IMG/VR virus record: IMGVR_UViG_3300009168_000018
Location: 1-48,435 of that record
DNA: 48,435 nucleotides
Direction: 5' to 3' (one strand)
Source of the DNA: a virus
A program made the translations under genes and the position numbers. A model generated the notes under the pieces. It made no database searches and was not told where the DNA came from. It worked only from the letters and a program-made list of their open reading frames with translations. Positions 6,870 through 13,761 of this stretch are shown one piece after another. Every line of letters starts with the position of its first letter. Position 1 is the stretch's first letter.

Positions 6870-7243
6870 TGCCCGCCCTAGTCTTCACCGTTTTCGTTGA
6901 CAAGGTAGCGGACGGAACCAAATCTCAAACGATTCGCCCCCACCGCAAGCGGCCGATTCGGGTCGGCGACACGCTCTACCTGAGCAAGTGGGACGGCGCG
7001 CCGTACCGAAGCAAGCGGACCCCGTTGGGCGTCGGGATCTGCACGGAGACGATGCCGATTGAGATAGACGAGGACCGCCGCGCGTTTCTCGATGGCACGT
7101 GTTTTGGGCACTACACGGCGAATGAACTGGCCCGATTGGATGGGTTCACCTGCGCCGCCAAGATGCTCAACTGGTTTGAGGCGACGCACGGGCTGCCGTT
7201 TTCTGGCGACGTGATTCGGTGGAGGCTGACTGATGCAACGTGA
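6869..7243 (+). CDS. ASCH/PUA-like domain protein
   Basis: A 124-residue protein with the ASCH pattern: VADGTKSQTIRPHRKRPIRV (the conserved K-QTIR segment), GDTLYLSKW, a central GVGICTETMPIEI strand, and a C-terminal FSGDVIRWRL. ASCH domains are RNA-binding beta barrels related to PUA. In phages they often occur near DNA/RNA modification genes. The start overlaps the methyltransferase stop by one base, and the next gene overlaps it. Its substrate cannot be told from sequence. Confidence 0.75.
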   Translation: MPALVFTVFVDKVADGTKSQTIRPHRKRPIRVGDTLYLSKWDGAPYRSKRTPLGVGICTETMPIEIDEDRRAFLDGTCFGHYTANELARLDGFTCAAKMLNWFEATHGLPFSGDVIRWRLTDAT

Positions 7244-7499
7244 ACTATTCCAGACCACGGCGGCCGTCGAGGACTGCCGCGTCACCTGTCCGTATTGCGG
7301 CTACGGCAAGGTGCTCGACGACTTCGACAGCCTGGGCGTGTTTGACGAGTTGGGCATGATTTGCCCGGGGTGCCTGTGCGAGTTTGATTCTCCGTTCGCT
7401 GCGGAAGTGGACCGGAGGATGGCTGAGTTGGGCCTGACGGGCGCGGGGGCGAGGCTGATGCTCGAAGTGATAATACGAGAGGAGAGGGAGGGGGAATGA
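7233..7499 (+). CDS. Zinc-finger protein, 88 aa
   Basis: Two cysteine pairs, CPYCGYGKVLDDF and ICPGCLCEF, spaced about 28 residues apart, form a probable zinc ribbon. A helical C-terminus is rich in Glu and Arg. It lies between the ASCH and radical SAM genes with overlaps on both sides, so the three are made together. Confidence 0.65.
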   Translation: MQRELFQTTAAVEDCRVTCPYCGYGKVLDDFDSLGVFDELGMICPGCLCEFDSPFAAEVDRRMAELGLTGAGARLMLEVIIREEREGE

Positions 7500-8317
7500 C
7501 GCAACCTTGGCCGAAGGACATCGTGTGCTGGGAGGATGGCGGAAAAGATTTCGGCCGCCGTCAGTGCATGAGCGTTCCGTTCACTTGGCTCCTGCCTCGG
7601 GCACAGCGAATCATCGACAATTTCCCCGGCGTCTGGCTTGTCGGCGGGCCGGCCATATCGCTGATGCCTGGGTATCTCAAGGGATGCCAAATCGGCTATC
7701 AGTACGATGGCGTCTTACAACGGATCAACCCCGAGGCGACGCGGACTTCCGCCGGATGCCCTCGCAAGTGTACCTTCTGCGGCGTGAAAAACATCAGCGG
7801 CCCGACGCTCCGTGAATTTGCGGTCTGGCCGGACTTGCCGGTAATCTGCGATGACAACCTACTGGCTTGCACTCCGCAGCATTTTAAGGAGGTCTGTCGT
7901 CGGCTTGAGCGGCACGGCTGGTGCGACTTCAACCAGGGGCTCGACTGCCGACTGCTGGCTCGATGGCACGCCGATCAAATTGCGAAAATCAAGAAGCCGA
8001 TCGTGCGACTGGCCCTCGACAGCGACGACCTGCGGGACGTATGGGCAACCGCCCTGGATTACCTCCTGACCGCCGGCTGCGCGAAGCGGCGAATCCGGTC
8101 CTACGTCCTGTGCGGTGTCGGCACTCCCGATGCCGATTGGAAGCGGTGCGGATTTGTCGAGTCGTTCGGCGTGATGGCGCTGCCGATGTGGCGTCACTCG
8201 CTCGGGGCGATGAGGTACAACGAAATTACGCCGACGCAGGAGATAAACGGGTGGACGAAAGAGGAGCAGCGGCGATTGATGCGGTGGCACTACAAGCACG
8301 CAGGGAGCAAGCCGTGA
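7496..8317 (+). CDS. Radical SAM superfamily protein
   Basis: A 273-residue protein with the radical SAM cluster motif CPRKCTFC (Cys88, Cys92, Cys95), preceded by TSAG as in B12-type and MiaB-like enzymes. Before it comes a region with KDFGRRQ and WLVGGPAISL. After it comes a TIM-barrel-like segment: FNQGLDCRLL, IVRLALDSDDL and RSYVLCGVGTPDADW. The predicted role is SAM cleavage at a 4Fe-4S cluster to make a 5'-deoxyadenosyl radical; the substrate is unknown. Its place after a DNA methyltransferase and an ASCH protein suggests nucleic acid modification, which is inference. It overlaps the upstream gene (ATGA). Confidence 0.8.
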   Translation: MTQPWPKDIVCWEDGGKDFGRRQCMSVPFTWLLPRAQRIIDNFPGVWLVGGPAISLMPGYLKGCQIGYQYDGVLQRINPEATRTSAGCPRKCTFCGVKNISGPTLREFAVWPDLPVICDDNLLACTPQHFKEVCRRLERHGWCDFNQGLDCRLLARWHADQIAKIKKPIVRLALDSDDLRDVWATALDYLLTAGCAKRRIRSYVLCGVGTPDADWKRCGFVESFGVMALPMWRHSLGAMRYNEITPTQEINGWTKEEQRRLMRWHYKHAGSKP

Positions 8318-8469
8318 TTTTCTTTCCCCGTCCAACCCTGACCGTGCAACTACAGCGTCCTCCGCTCCGCGTGGAGGCGGCACCGCCAGCGAAGTGGCTG
8401 AGTAACCTATCACGAAAGGAACCGACCGATGAGCAATTATCTTCGCACGATCCATCCTGCCCACGTTGA
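8314..8469 (+). CDS. Small hypothetical protein, 51 aa
   Basis: A GTG overlapping the radical SAM stop (GTGA) opens a 51-codon frame, starting IFFPRPTLTVQLQRPPLRVE and overlapping the next gene by 41 bases. It would otherwise leave a gap of about 110 bases in a tightly packed operon. There is no domain, and the long overlap lowers confidence. Confidence 0.4.
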   Translation: MIFFPRPTLTVQLQRPPLRVEAAPPAKWLSNLSRKEPTDEQLSSHDPSCPR

Positions 8470-8683
8470 CGGCGGCGGGCCAATCGTGGTGGACGTGTAC
8501 AGCGTCTTGGAGGCGTTCGGCGTGGCCTGCCCCGCTCGACAGCACGCGATTAAGAAGCTGCTCTGTGCAGGGCAGCGAGGTAGCAAAACGGAGATGGAAG
8601 ACCTTTGCGAAGCGAAAGTAGCCATCGAGCGGGCTATCGCAATGGTGCTAGCGAGAAAGGATCCAACCGATGAGCGAGATTGA
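8429..8683 (+). CDS. Hypothetical protein, 84 aa
   Basis: MSNYLRTIHPAHVDGGGPIV... The sequence resembles short phage proteins predicted to fold as helix bundles (ACPARQHAIKKLLCAGQRGS). GAAAGGA precedes the ATG. It overlaps the next gene by 14 bases. Function unknown. Confidence 0.65.
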   Translation: MSNYLRTIHPAHVDGGGPIVVDVYSVLEAFGVACPARQHAIKKLLCAGQRGSKTEMEDLCEAKVAIERAIAMVLARKDPTDERD

Positions 8684-8966
8684 CGAAGCCCGCGAGCGTG
8701 AGCGGTTCGAGCACTGGTACGCGACCCCTGGCAACCTGCCCGAGTCCGACGACGACGAGGATTCCGACATCGCCCTTGCACGGGCAGCTTGGATTGCCCG
8801 GGGTCGAGAGGCGGCGGAAGAGCACAAGCGGCTGCGAGCCTTCCGCGATGCCGTGTTGCTCTTCATCGTCGAGAACGCCGGCGGGGACGATTCGTTCGCG
8901 TACATTTGGCAGTCTGAATGGGACAAGATCAAGGCCGCACTGACGGCGGGAGGAAAAGATGCTTGA
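8670..8966 (+). CDS. Hypothetical helical protein, paralogue of the next gene
   Basis: A 98-residue acidic helical protein. Its N-terminal IDEARERERFEHWY and later AWIARGREAAEEHKRLR closely match LDEAKERERFYQWW and IWLAAKREAAEDTRRYL in the following gene, so the pair arose by duplication. It ends AALTAGGKDA, and that tail's DNA supplies the GGGAGG ribosome site of the next gene. Confidence 0.7.
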   Translation: MSEIDEARERERFEHWYATPGNLPESDDDEDSDIALARAAWIARGREAAEEHKRLRAFRDAVLLFIVENAGGDDSFAYIWQSEWDKIKAALTAGGKDA

Positions 8967-9417
8967 CGAAGCGAAAGAGCGTGAGCGTTTCTACCAATGG
9001 TGGCAGAAGCAACTGTCGCACGGCGCGGAGATTCCCGTCGCGGAACTAATCTGGCTCGCCGCGAAGCGAGAGGCGGCGGAAGACACTCGGCGATACCTCG
9101 ACGGTATCCGCGACATGGTACGCGATCGCAACCCAGACGGCTTCACGGCTCTTGATTTCTTCGCCGTCTGGAACGAGCAGTACGAGGACCAGATCAAGCG
9201 CCTGCGGGCCGAGAACGAGCGGCTACTAGCAGAGTCCAAAGCCGATTTCAACGCTACCGAAGACCAACTAGCCGCGAAGGACGCCAAGCACGCCCAACTC
9301 CTGACCGCCCTGGACTTCGCCCTGTCATTCAGTGCCGTCGAGCCGCCGACGAGGGTGTTGGAGCGAGTGCAGGCAACGATTAAAGCCGCCCAGGCGGCAG
9401 GAGGGAAAGGTGACTGA
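8959..9417 (+). CDS. Coiled-coil protein, paralogue of the previous gene
   Basis: A 152-residue protein sharing its first 40 residues with its neighbour. It then extends through a long coiled coil (EDQIKRLRAENERLLAESKA) and ends AAQAAGGKGD. The conserved head may bind a common partner while the coiled coil oligomerises. It overlaps both neighbours by 8 bases. Function unknown. Confidence 0.7.
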   Translation: MLDEAKERERFYQWWQKQLSHGAEIPVAELIWLAAKREAAEDTRRYLDGIRDMVRDRNPDGFTALDFFAVWNEQYEDQIKRLRAENERLLAESKADFNATEDQLAAKDAKHAQLLTALDFALSFSAVEPPTRVLERVQATIKAAQAAGGKGD

Positions 9418-9610
9418 AACAGAAATCAAGGCAAGACTCTTTGAGATTCAAGGGCACGTTTGCAACGGGCGGCTGACAATTCACCCGGACGGCCACCGCG
9501 ACCCAGACGACCACGGTTGCTATGGCTGTGCGGAGTATTTGCGACTGTCGAACGAACTCATGGCGATGATGGCCGCGAAGGCGGCGGGAGGGGTGAATGA
9601 CGCTCAGTGA
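9410..9610 (+). CDS. Small Cys/His protein, 66 aa
   Basis: The GTG at 9410 has GGAGGG at 9400-9405 and overlaps the upstream stop; longer starts would run through the previous gene. HVCNGRLTIHPDGHRD and HGCYGCAEYLRL hold Cys and His residues that could bind one zinc. It ends AAKAAGGVNDAQ, the third copy of the Ala-Gly-Gly tail in this cluster. Confidence 0.65.
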   Translation: MTETEIKARLFEIQGHVCNGRLTIHPDGHRDPDDHGCYGCAEYLRLSNELMAMMAAKAAGGVNDAQ

Positions 9611-9851
9611 AGCGATTGAATTTGTGGAGTCGCTCGCCGAGGCCCTTGACGATGGCGACGACGAGCCGACACAAGAGGCAATCCTCGCGTGCCGCGAAGC
9701 CGCCCGCCTCCAACTCGCCGTGGACGAAGCGACGGCGGCGGGGGTCTGTTTGCGGCTCATGCAAAATGAAGGCGGCGATGTCTGGTACCCGGTCGAATTC
9801 GACCCCGCCGCCATCAGGCGACTGGTCGAGCAAGGAAAGGCGGTGGAGTGA
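9597..9851 (+). CDS. Hypothetical protein, 84 aa
   Basis: An acidic helical first half (LSEAIEFVESLAEALDDGDD) is followed by a beta-rich end (NEGGDVWYPVEFDPAAIRRL). GGGAGGGG precedes the ATG inside the upstream gene. The stop overlaps the start of a tiny membrane protein (TGATG). Not recognised. Confidence 0.65.
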   Translation: MTLSEAIEFVESLAEALDDGDDEPTQEAILACREAARLQLAVDEATAAGVCLRLMQNEGGDVWYPVEFDPAAIRRLVEQGKAVE

Positions 9852-9934
9852 TGACTTTTTCCAGCGTACTCTACGTCGCCATAATCGTGGTGGCTGTAGT
9901 GTTCTGGAGTCTTGCTCTCGGTGATGAGGTATAG
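9851..9934 (+). CDS. Tiny single-span membrane protein, 27 aa
   Basis: MTFSSVLYVAIIVVAVVFWS then LALGDEV: one clear transmembrane helix and a short acidic tail. Its ATG overlaps the upstream TGA, and GGTGGAG lies just before. It is below usual gene-calling size. Such peptides can be accessory inner-membrane proteins; no role can be assigned. Confidence 0.5.
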   Translation: MTFSSVLYVAIIVVAVVFWSLALGDEV

Positions 9935-9937
9935 ACC

Positions 9938-10225
9938 ATGACCGACCGAGCCCGAATCGACGCCGTGGCAGCGTGGATGGGGTGGACGCCGTTCGGCGAC
10001 GGCGACTATTTCACGCCGACTGAACCGCCGATGCCCTGGCGTCCACTGACTCGCCTCGACGACATCGCCTTGGTGGAAGCGGAGATCGAGCGGCGGGGGC
10101 TGATGGACCGCTACTTCAAGCACTTGCTCGACGAATGCGCCACGGCAAGCTGCTTGGCGATCACCGCTCCGGCCGACGTGCGGTTCCGAGCGGTGGAGCG
10201 GGTGATACGGGAAGGAACTAGCTAG
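9938..10225 (+). CDS. Hypothetical protein, 95 aa, last gene of the early array
   Basis: Starts 3 bases after the tiny membrane gene. It has aromatic residues in the first half (AAWMGWTPFGDGDYFTP) and helices after (LVEAEIERRGLMDRYFKHLL). No known domain. A 253-base gap with promoter-like and hairpin elements follows, so it probably closes the early operon. Confidence 0.65.
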   Translation: MTDRARIDAVAAWMGWTPFGDGDYFTPTEPPMPWRPLTRLDDIALVEAEIERRGLMDRYFKHLLDECATASCLAITAPADVRFRAVERVIREGTS

Positions 10226-10237
10226 GCAGGGAGGCCG

Positions 10238-10277
10238 GCCCGGGGCGGTGCAGGAGTGCCCCGAACGACACCCGGGC
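10238..10277 (+). terminator. GC-rich hairpin at the end of the early operon
   Basis: GCCCGGG (10238-10244) pairs with CCCGGGC (10271-10277). The alternative GGGGC (10242-10246) with GCCCC (10258-10262) excludes it, so two forms are possible. There is no T-run close behind (CTGTTTT comes about 10 bases later). This is either a weak terminator or an RNA switch. Confidence 0.35.
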
Positions 10278-10322
10278 TGGCTGACCTGTTTTGCTGGTGG
10301 CGTCTTACGGGGACACACCCTC

Positions 10323-10350
10323 TTGACGCTCTACGGGATTCCCCGATAAT
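10323..10350 (+). promoter_or_regulatory. Candidate late promoter
   Basis: TTGACG (10323-10328), a 16-base spacer, and GATAAT (10345-10350) give a good sigma70-type match. It lies about 130 bases before the first gene of the late, lysis-like block, in the only long gap there. Confidence 0.55.
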
Positions 10351-10365
10351 TGCAGGCAGTCGTTC

Positions 10366-10414
10366 GGCGAGCACTCCGCATGATGCGTGAGGCGGCTCGC
10401 CGTCGCGTTTTCTT
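10366..10414 (+). terminator. Leader hairpin with T-run downstream of the late promoter
   Basis: GGCGAGC (10366-10372) pairs with GCTCGCC (10395-10401); an inner CGC/GCG pairing is also possible. TTTTCTT follows at 10408-10414 after a six-base linker. It is placed like a promoter-proximal terminator overcome by antitermination, but could also be just a leader structure. Confidence 0.4.
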
Positions 10415-10478
10415 GGGCCTCTCCCATCGTGCGGGTGCTCTCCGCACTGCATACACCCCACCAAAAGGAGGCCCTATC

Positions 10479-10904
10479 GTGAGAATTCTGCCGTACATCG
10501 GACCAGTCGTCCGACTTGTCAACGCCGCGAAAGACATCCCCTCAGACTTCCGCGACCAGCCCGCCGATCAGGCTTGGCTGGCGGGCATGGTCCTGCCGGA
10601 GAGCGAGATCCTGGCCTTGGCGGCTGGGGATATCCTCGGGCCGCCCGTGGTGATGGAGACCGTCGAGACTGAAGAGGCCCTCGCCGCCGCTTTCCTTGAG
10701 GCTGGTTGCCCGGAAAACCAGAGGGGCGCCGTGCTCTACGTCGCTACGGAGCTGGCTTCCGCTGCCAGTGGCGAGCCCCTGAAGGTCGAGGCTAAGGATT
10801 CTGCGGTCATTTCCGTCGGCTTCGACCCGGGGACGTGGGCGATGATTATCCAGATCGTGCTGGCCCTGATCGAGGCGATTCGCAAGCGCCGGCAGGGGGT
10901 GTAA
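10479..10904 (+). CDS. Membrane-anchored protein, possible holin-like
   Basis: The GTG at 10479 follows AAGGAGG at 10465-10471 with ideal spacing; an upstream TTG frame lacks any site. The product is 141 residues. It has an amphipathic N-terminal part (LPYIGPVVRLVNAAKD), a soluble middle, and one hydrophobic helix near the end (TWAMIIQIVLALIEAIRKRR) with a positive C-terminus. As the first gene after the late promoter and next to a secreted protein, it may serve in lysis, but no holin family is recognised. Confidence 0.6.
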   Translation: MRILPYIGPVVRLVNAAKDIPSDFRDQPADQAWLAGMVLPESEILALAAGDILGPPVVMETVETEEALAAAFLEAGCPENQRGAVLYVATELASAASGEPLKVEAKDSAVISVGFDPGTWAMIIQIVLALIEAIRKRRQGV

Positions 10905-10905
10905 C

Positions 10906-11526
10906 ATGCGTCTTCGCACTCTCCTAATTCTGATAGGTCTCCTCTGGTTGCTCTGCCCCGGCGGGAATCTGCTCCGCGGGGCGGACTGGAAAATCCAGCC
11001 CTACCAAAAGTGCATCGTGGCCGGCGTCGAGGTGATCCCCGTCCCGGTTCAATCGGGCTGGGTGCTCTTGGCGTGGCCCAGCGGCGAGGCGTGGCTGCTG
11101 AGTCCAGCGGGGAGCCAGCCCCCGCCTCCACCACCCCCGCCTCCGCCTGAATTGACCGGCCTCGCTAAGGACGTGCGGGACTGGGCCAGTGCCGTGCAGT
11201 CTCCGAACCGGGTATACGAGGCCCGGGCTCTGGCCGTGGCCTACCGCTCGGTGGCCGCTGACATAGCCTCGACGCGGCTAAAAACGCTCGGTGACGTGCA
11301 GGCGGCACAGAAGGCGGCCAACCGCAAGGCCCTGGGGATTGCGGACGACGCGGCCGGGGCCAAGAGTCCGTGGGTTCCGTTCATCACGAAGTTGGCGGAA
11401 TTCATCGTGGCGCAGGGCCTCAAGGATCCCAGCCTGCCGGCGGAAACCGGGGGAGTGCCGCCGAAGAATCTCACCATCAAGGCCATTTCGCTTGATGTGG
11501 CAACGGGATTGGAAGGGGTGAAATGA
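10906..11526 (+). CDS. Secreted proline-rich protein
   Basis: A 206-residue protein with a clear signal peptide (MRLRTLLILIGLLWLLCPGG, residues 1-25). A short beta domain follows, then a run of ten prolines (residues about 72-81), then a helical domain (TGLAKDVRDWASAVQSPN ...). The polyproline could span the peptidoglycan, so a spanin-like or envelope role is possible. No lipobox is certain, although Cys17 lies near the signal end. The next ATG overlaps the stop. Confidence 0.65.
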   Translation: MRLRTLLILIGLLWLLCPGGNLLRGADWKIQPYQKCIVAGVEVIPVPVQSGWVLLAWPSGEAWLLSPAGSQPPPPPPPPPPELTGLAKDVRDWASAVQSPNRVYEARALAVAYRSVAADIASTRLKTLGDVQAAQKAANRKALGIADDAAGAKSPWVPFITKLAEFIVAQGLKDPSLPAETGGVPPKNLTIKAISLDVATGLEGVK

Positions 11527-11795
11527 AGCGATTCCACCTTGGCCGCCTCGGCGTCTATTGGTACATGCGGCGGCGAACGCTGTCCTTTGGCTGGGGTTGT
11601 CGGTGGCACTGGCTGCCTGAATACGAATCGGTCGGATGCGATGGTGGGTGGGCGATCTATTGGGGCTGGTTCTGCCTCGAAAACACCCAATGGGCCGAAG
11701 GCGATTCATACGGACAAAAGGCTGCCGACAGCCATGCGACGATCCTGACGTGGCTGGCAGAAGACCTTGAAGCGGCGAAGGGAGGAAAGCCGTGA
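11523..11795 (+). CDS. Trp-rich hypothetical protein, 90 aa
   Basis: An unusually aromatic protein (LGVYWYMRRRTLSFGWGC, WRWHWLPEY-type segments) with an acidic helical tail. The pattern suggests a compact beta domain, not a membrane helix. It overlaps both neighbours by 4 bases. Family unknown. Confidence 0.6.
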   Translation: MKRFHLGRLGVYWYMRRRTLSFGWGCRWHWLPEYESVGCDGGWAIYWGWFCLENTQWAEGDSYGQKAADSHATILTWLAEDLEAAKGGKP

Positions 11796-12013
11796 GTGAA
11801 ACCGGCAACCTCTACTGCTGCGGGCACTGCGGAGCAATTCACGGCGGCACCTGTTCGCGGATCAAGGCCATCGACTACTACCCGGATGGAACGATCAAGC
11901 GAGTGGAATATCACGCGGAATTACCGTTTTCTGCCCAGCTTGATCGCGGCATTCAGAGCGTAACCATCTCCCCGCCGACAACCACGATTCCGATGGAGGT
12001 GGTCAATGGCTGA
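11792..12013 (+). CDS. Small Cys-rich protein, 73 aa
   Basis: A GTG start overlaps the upstream stop (GTGA), with GGAGG before it. The N-terminus CCGHCGAIHGGTC could bind zinc. The remainder is beta-rich, with a conserved-looking YYPDGTIKRVEYH strand pair. It overlaps the HNH gene by 8 bases. Role unknown. Confidence 0.6.
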   Translation: MSETGNLYCCGHCGAIHGGTCSRIKAIDYYPDGTIKRVEYHAELPFSAQLDRGIQSVTISPPTTTIPMEVVNG

Positions 12014-12644
12014 CCTTTCCTCCCTCCCGACCGGCTGGGAATACAACCCGGCCGCCATCGTCGTAGGGAAGCGACAACGAAGCCTGGATAGCCCTCCACC
12101 GCTCCCGGAAATGCCGGGCATGGAGTTTCGGGCGTGCCCCGGATACTTCGGCTATTGCGTGAGCAACACCGGAGTCCTGATGGGCTGCCGCCGGCCGGGA
12201 CCACAAGGTTACTTCTCACGGGAATGGCGATTGATAAACGCCAAGCCGGGGGTGAAGCCGTATATAAAGGCCAGCCTCTTTGATGGCGAGCGTCGCGTGA
12301 CGCGGAACGTCCATGTCCTCGTCTTGGAAGCGTTTGCCGGACCGCGCCCGAACGGCATGGTATGCCGGCACCTAAACGGCAATCCGACTGACAACCGAAT
12401 CGAGAACCTCGCTTGGGGAACGGAATCTGAGAATCAGCGGGATGCTGTTCGGCATGGAACGAGCCCGGGGCTTCAACGCTTCGCGGACAATCACTACTTC
12501 GCCAAGTTCTCGCGGGAGGATGTTGCCACCATTCGTAGTCTTGCGGCCGAGGGCGTCAATCTCGGCGAACTGGCATCGCTGTACGGGACCACACGCGATT
12601 ACGTCCAGAAGATAGTAACGGGAAAGAAACGGAGGCGCGGATGA
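12006..12644 (+). CDS. HNH homing endonuclease with NUMOD4-like and HTH parts
   Basis: A 212-residue protein. Residues about 40-75 resemble NUMOD4 (PGYFGYCVSNTGVLMGC). The HNH_3 core follows (VHVLVLEAFAGPRPNG, CRHLNGNPTDNRIENLAWGT). The C-terminal HTH runs FSREDVATIRSLAAEGVNLG with SLYGTTRDYVQKI. This is the usual build of a free-standing phage homing nuclease. It is embedded by short overlaps between a Cys-rich protein and the papain-like gene, which suggests a long-settled insertion. Confidence 0.85.
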   Translation: MADLSSLPTGWEYNPAAIVVGKRQRSLDSPPPLPEMPGMEFRACPGYFGYCVSNTGVLMGCRRPGPQGYFSREWRLINAKPGVKPYIKASLFDGERRVTRNVHVLVLEAFAGPRPNGMVCRHLNGNPTDNRIENLAWGTESENQRDAVRHGTSPGLQRFADNHYFAKFSREDVATIRSLAAEGVNLGELASLYGTTRDYVQKIVTGKKRRRG

Positions 12645-13612
12645 ACGGAGACCTCTCCCGCTTGAATGAACTCGGCGGATGGGAAGGCCGCCCGGAAACC
12701 GTCGCCCGAATCGTGGGCGACAAGCCATCGTTTTGGGCCGCCCATCCCGAGCTAAAGGACTGTCACAAGGGCAAGACGGTTTTGCTCTTCAAGGCATTTG
12801 ATTCCGTCCTCGGCAAACAACCGAGCTACCGCCCACAGTGGCGCGGAACATGTGTCGGGAGAGGCGGCCGGATCATTGAACTCTTGCAGGCGATGCAAGA
12901 CGCGGTCGGCCTCGGCAAGTTCAAGGCCCTCAACTGCGCGGCTGGAACCTACGGCGGTGCGCGGGTCGAGATTGGCTACGGCGTGCACGGCGGCCGAATC
13001 ACCGGCGACGGGGCCTCGGTTGCCTACGCTGTTGAGTGCATGAGCACGCTCGGCTCGGTCCTCTGTGAGCAGTATGAGACCGGCAAAAAGCTCTGGGATC
13101 TCCGCAAGTCCAGTGATGACGACGATCTAGCCGTGCAATGGGGCGCGAGCGGAATTCCTGACGACTTGGAACCGCTCATCGCTCGCTACAAGGTCCGCGA
13201 TTGGTGGCCCGTGAATGAGGGAGCCGAAGCACAGGACGCCATTGCCAGCGGCCGGCCGGTGATTTTCGGGACTTCGCTCTGCCAGTGGGATCGCGGTTCG
13301 ATCACCCACCGCGACAGGAACGGCATGGCTCGGATCATCGGGACGACGGCCCACTGCTGGCTTGCCGACGGGACCATCGATGACGGCAAGGTCGATGCCG
13401 TGGTCGAGGATAACAAGTCATGGGGTGACGACTGCGTTGACGGGCCGGATCCGTACAACGTCGGCGCGGGCCGCTATCTCGCCTACCCCGACGATTTCAC
13501 GCGGCAGCTTCAATCGACCTACGGCCGCCAGCGGTTTGGCGAGGGCTACGCCTTGGAGTTTTTCGAGGGACTGGAAGCCCAGCAGAAGTTGCTCGATTGG
13601 ATCACGCTATGA
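12641..13612 (+). CDS. Papain-like (C1-type) cysteine peptidase
   Basis: A 323-residue protein with the C1 catalytic set in order: YRPQWRGTCVGRG (Gln66 and Cys71), TTAHCWLADG (His238) and VVEDNKSWGDDC (Asn258, followed by SWG as in the papain NSWG motif). There is no signal peptide. Family knowledge predicts thiol hydrolysis of peptide bonds, perhaps peptidoglycan crosslinks or a host protein. With membrane and secreted genes around it, a lysis (endolysin-like) task is possible but not shown. It overlaps the HNH gene and the following small ORF (ATGA). Confidence 0.75.
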   Translation: MNGDLSRLNELGGWEGRPETVARIVGDKPSFWAAHPELKDCHKGKTVLLFKAFDSVLGKQPSYRPQWRGTCVGRGGRIIELLQAMQDAVGLGKFKALNCAAGTYGGARVEIGYGVHGGRITGDGASVAYAVECMSTLGSVLCEQYETGKKLWDLRKSSDDDDLAVQWGASGIPDDLEPLIARYKVRDWWPVNEGAEAQDAIASGRPVIFGTSLCQWDRGSITHRDRNGMARIIGTTAHCWLADGTIDDGKVDAVVEDNKSWGDDCVDGPDPYNVGAGRYLAYPDDFTRQLQSTYGRQRFGEGYALEFFEGLEAQQKLLDWITL

Positions 13613-13761
13613 CGGACACATCCACGGTGGTTTCAGCGGACACGTTCCGCCGCGTTGTGACGAGCAAAACGACCGGCTGTCTCGAACTCCGCTACACGCC
13701 GCGAAATCCGATTCTCGACGCTCCGAAGACCAGTATGAAGGAAACATCATGCTCCACCTGA
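13609..13761 (+). CDS. Small hypothetical protein, 50 aa
   Basis: The ATG overlaps the peptidase stop (ATGA), and the 50-codon frame (MTDTSTVVSADTFRRVVTSK...) fills the gap to the thioredoxin-like gene, overlapping its start by 13 bases. No domain is seen. Translational coupling is the main support. Confidence 0.5.
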   Translation: MTDTSTVVSADTFRRVVTSKTTGCLELRYTPRNPILDAPKTSMKETSCST

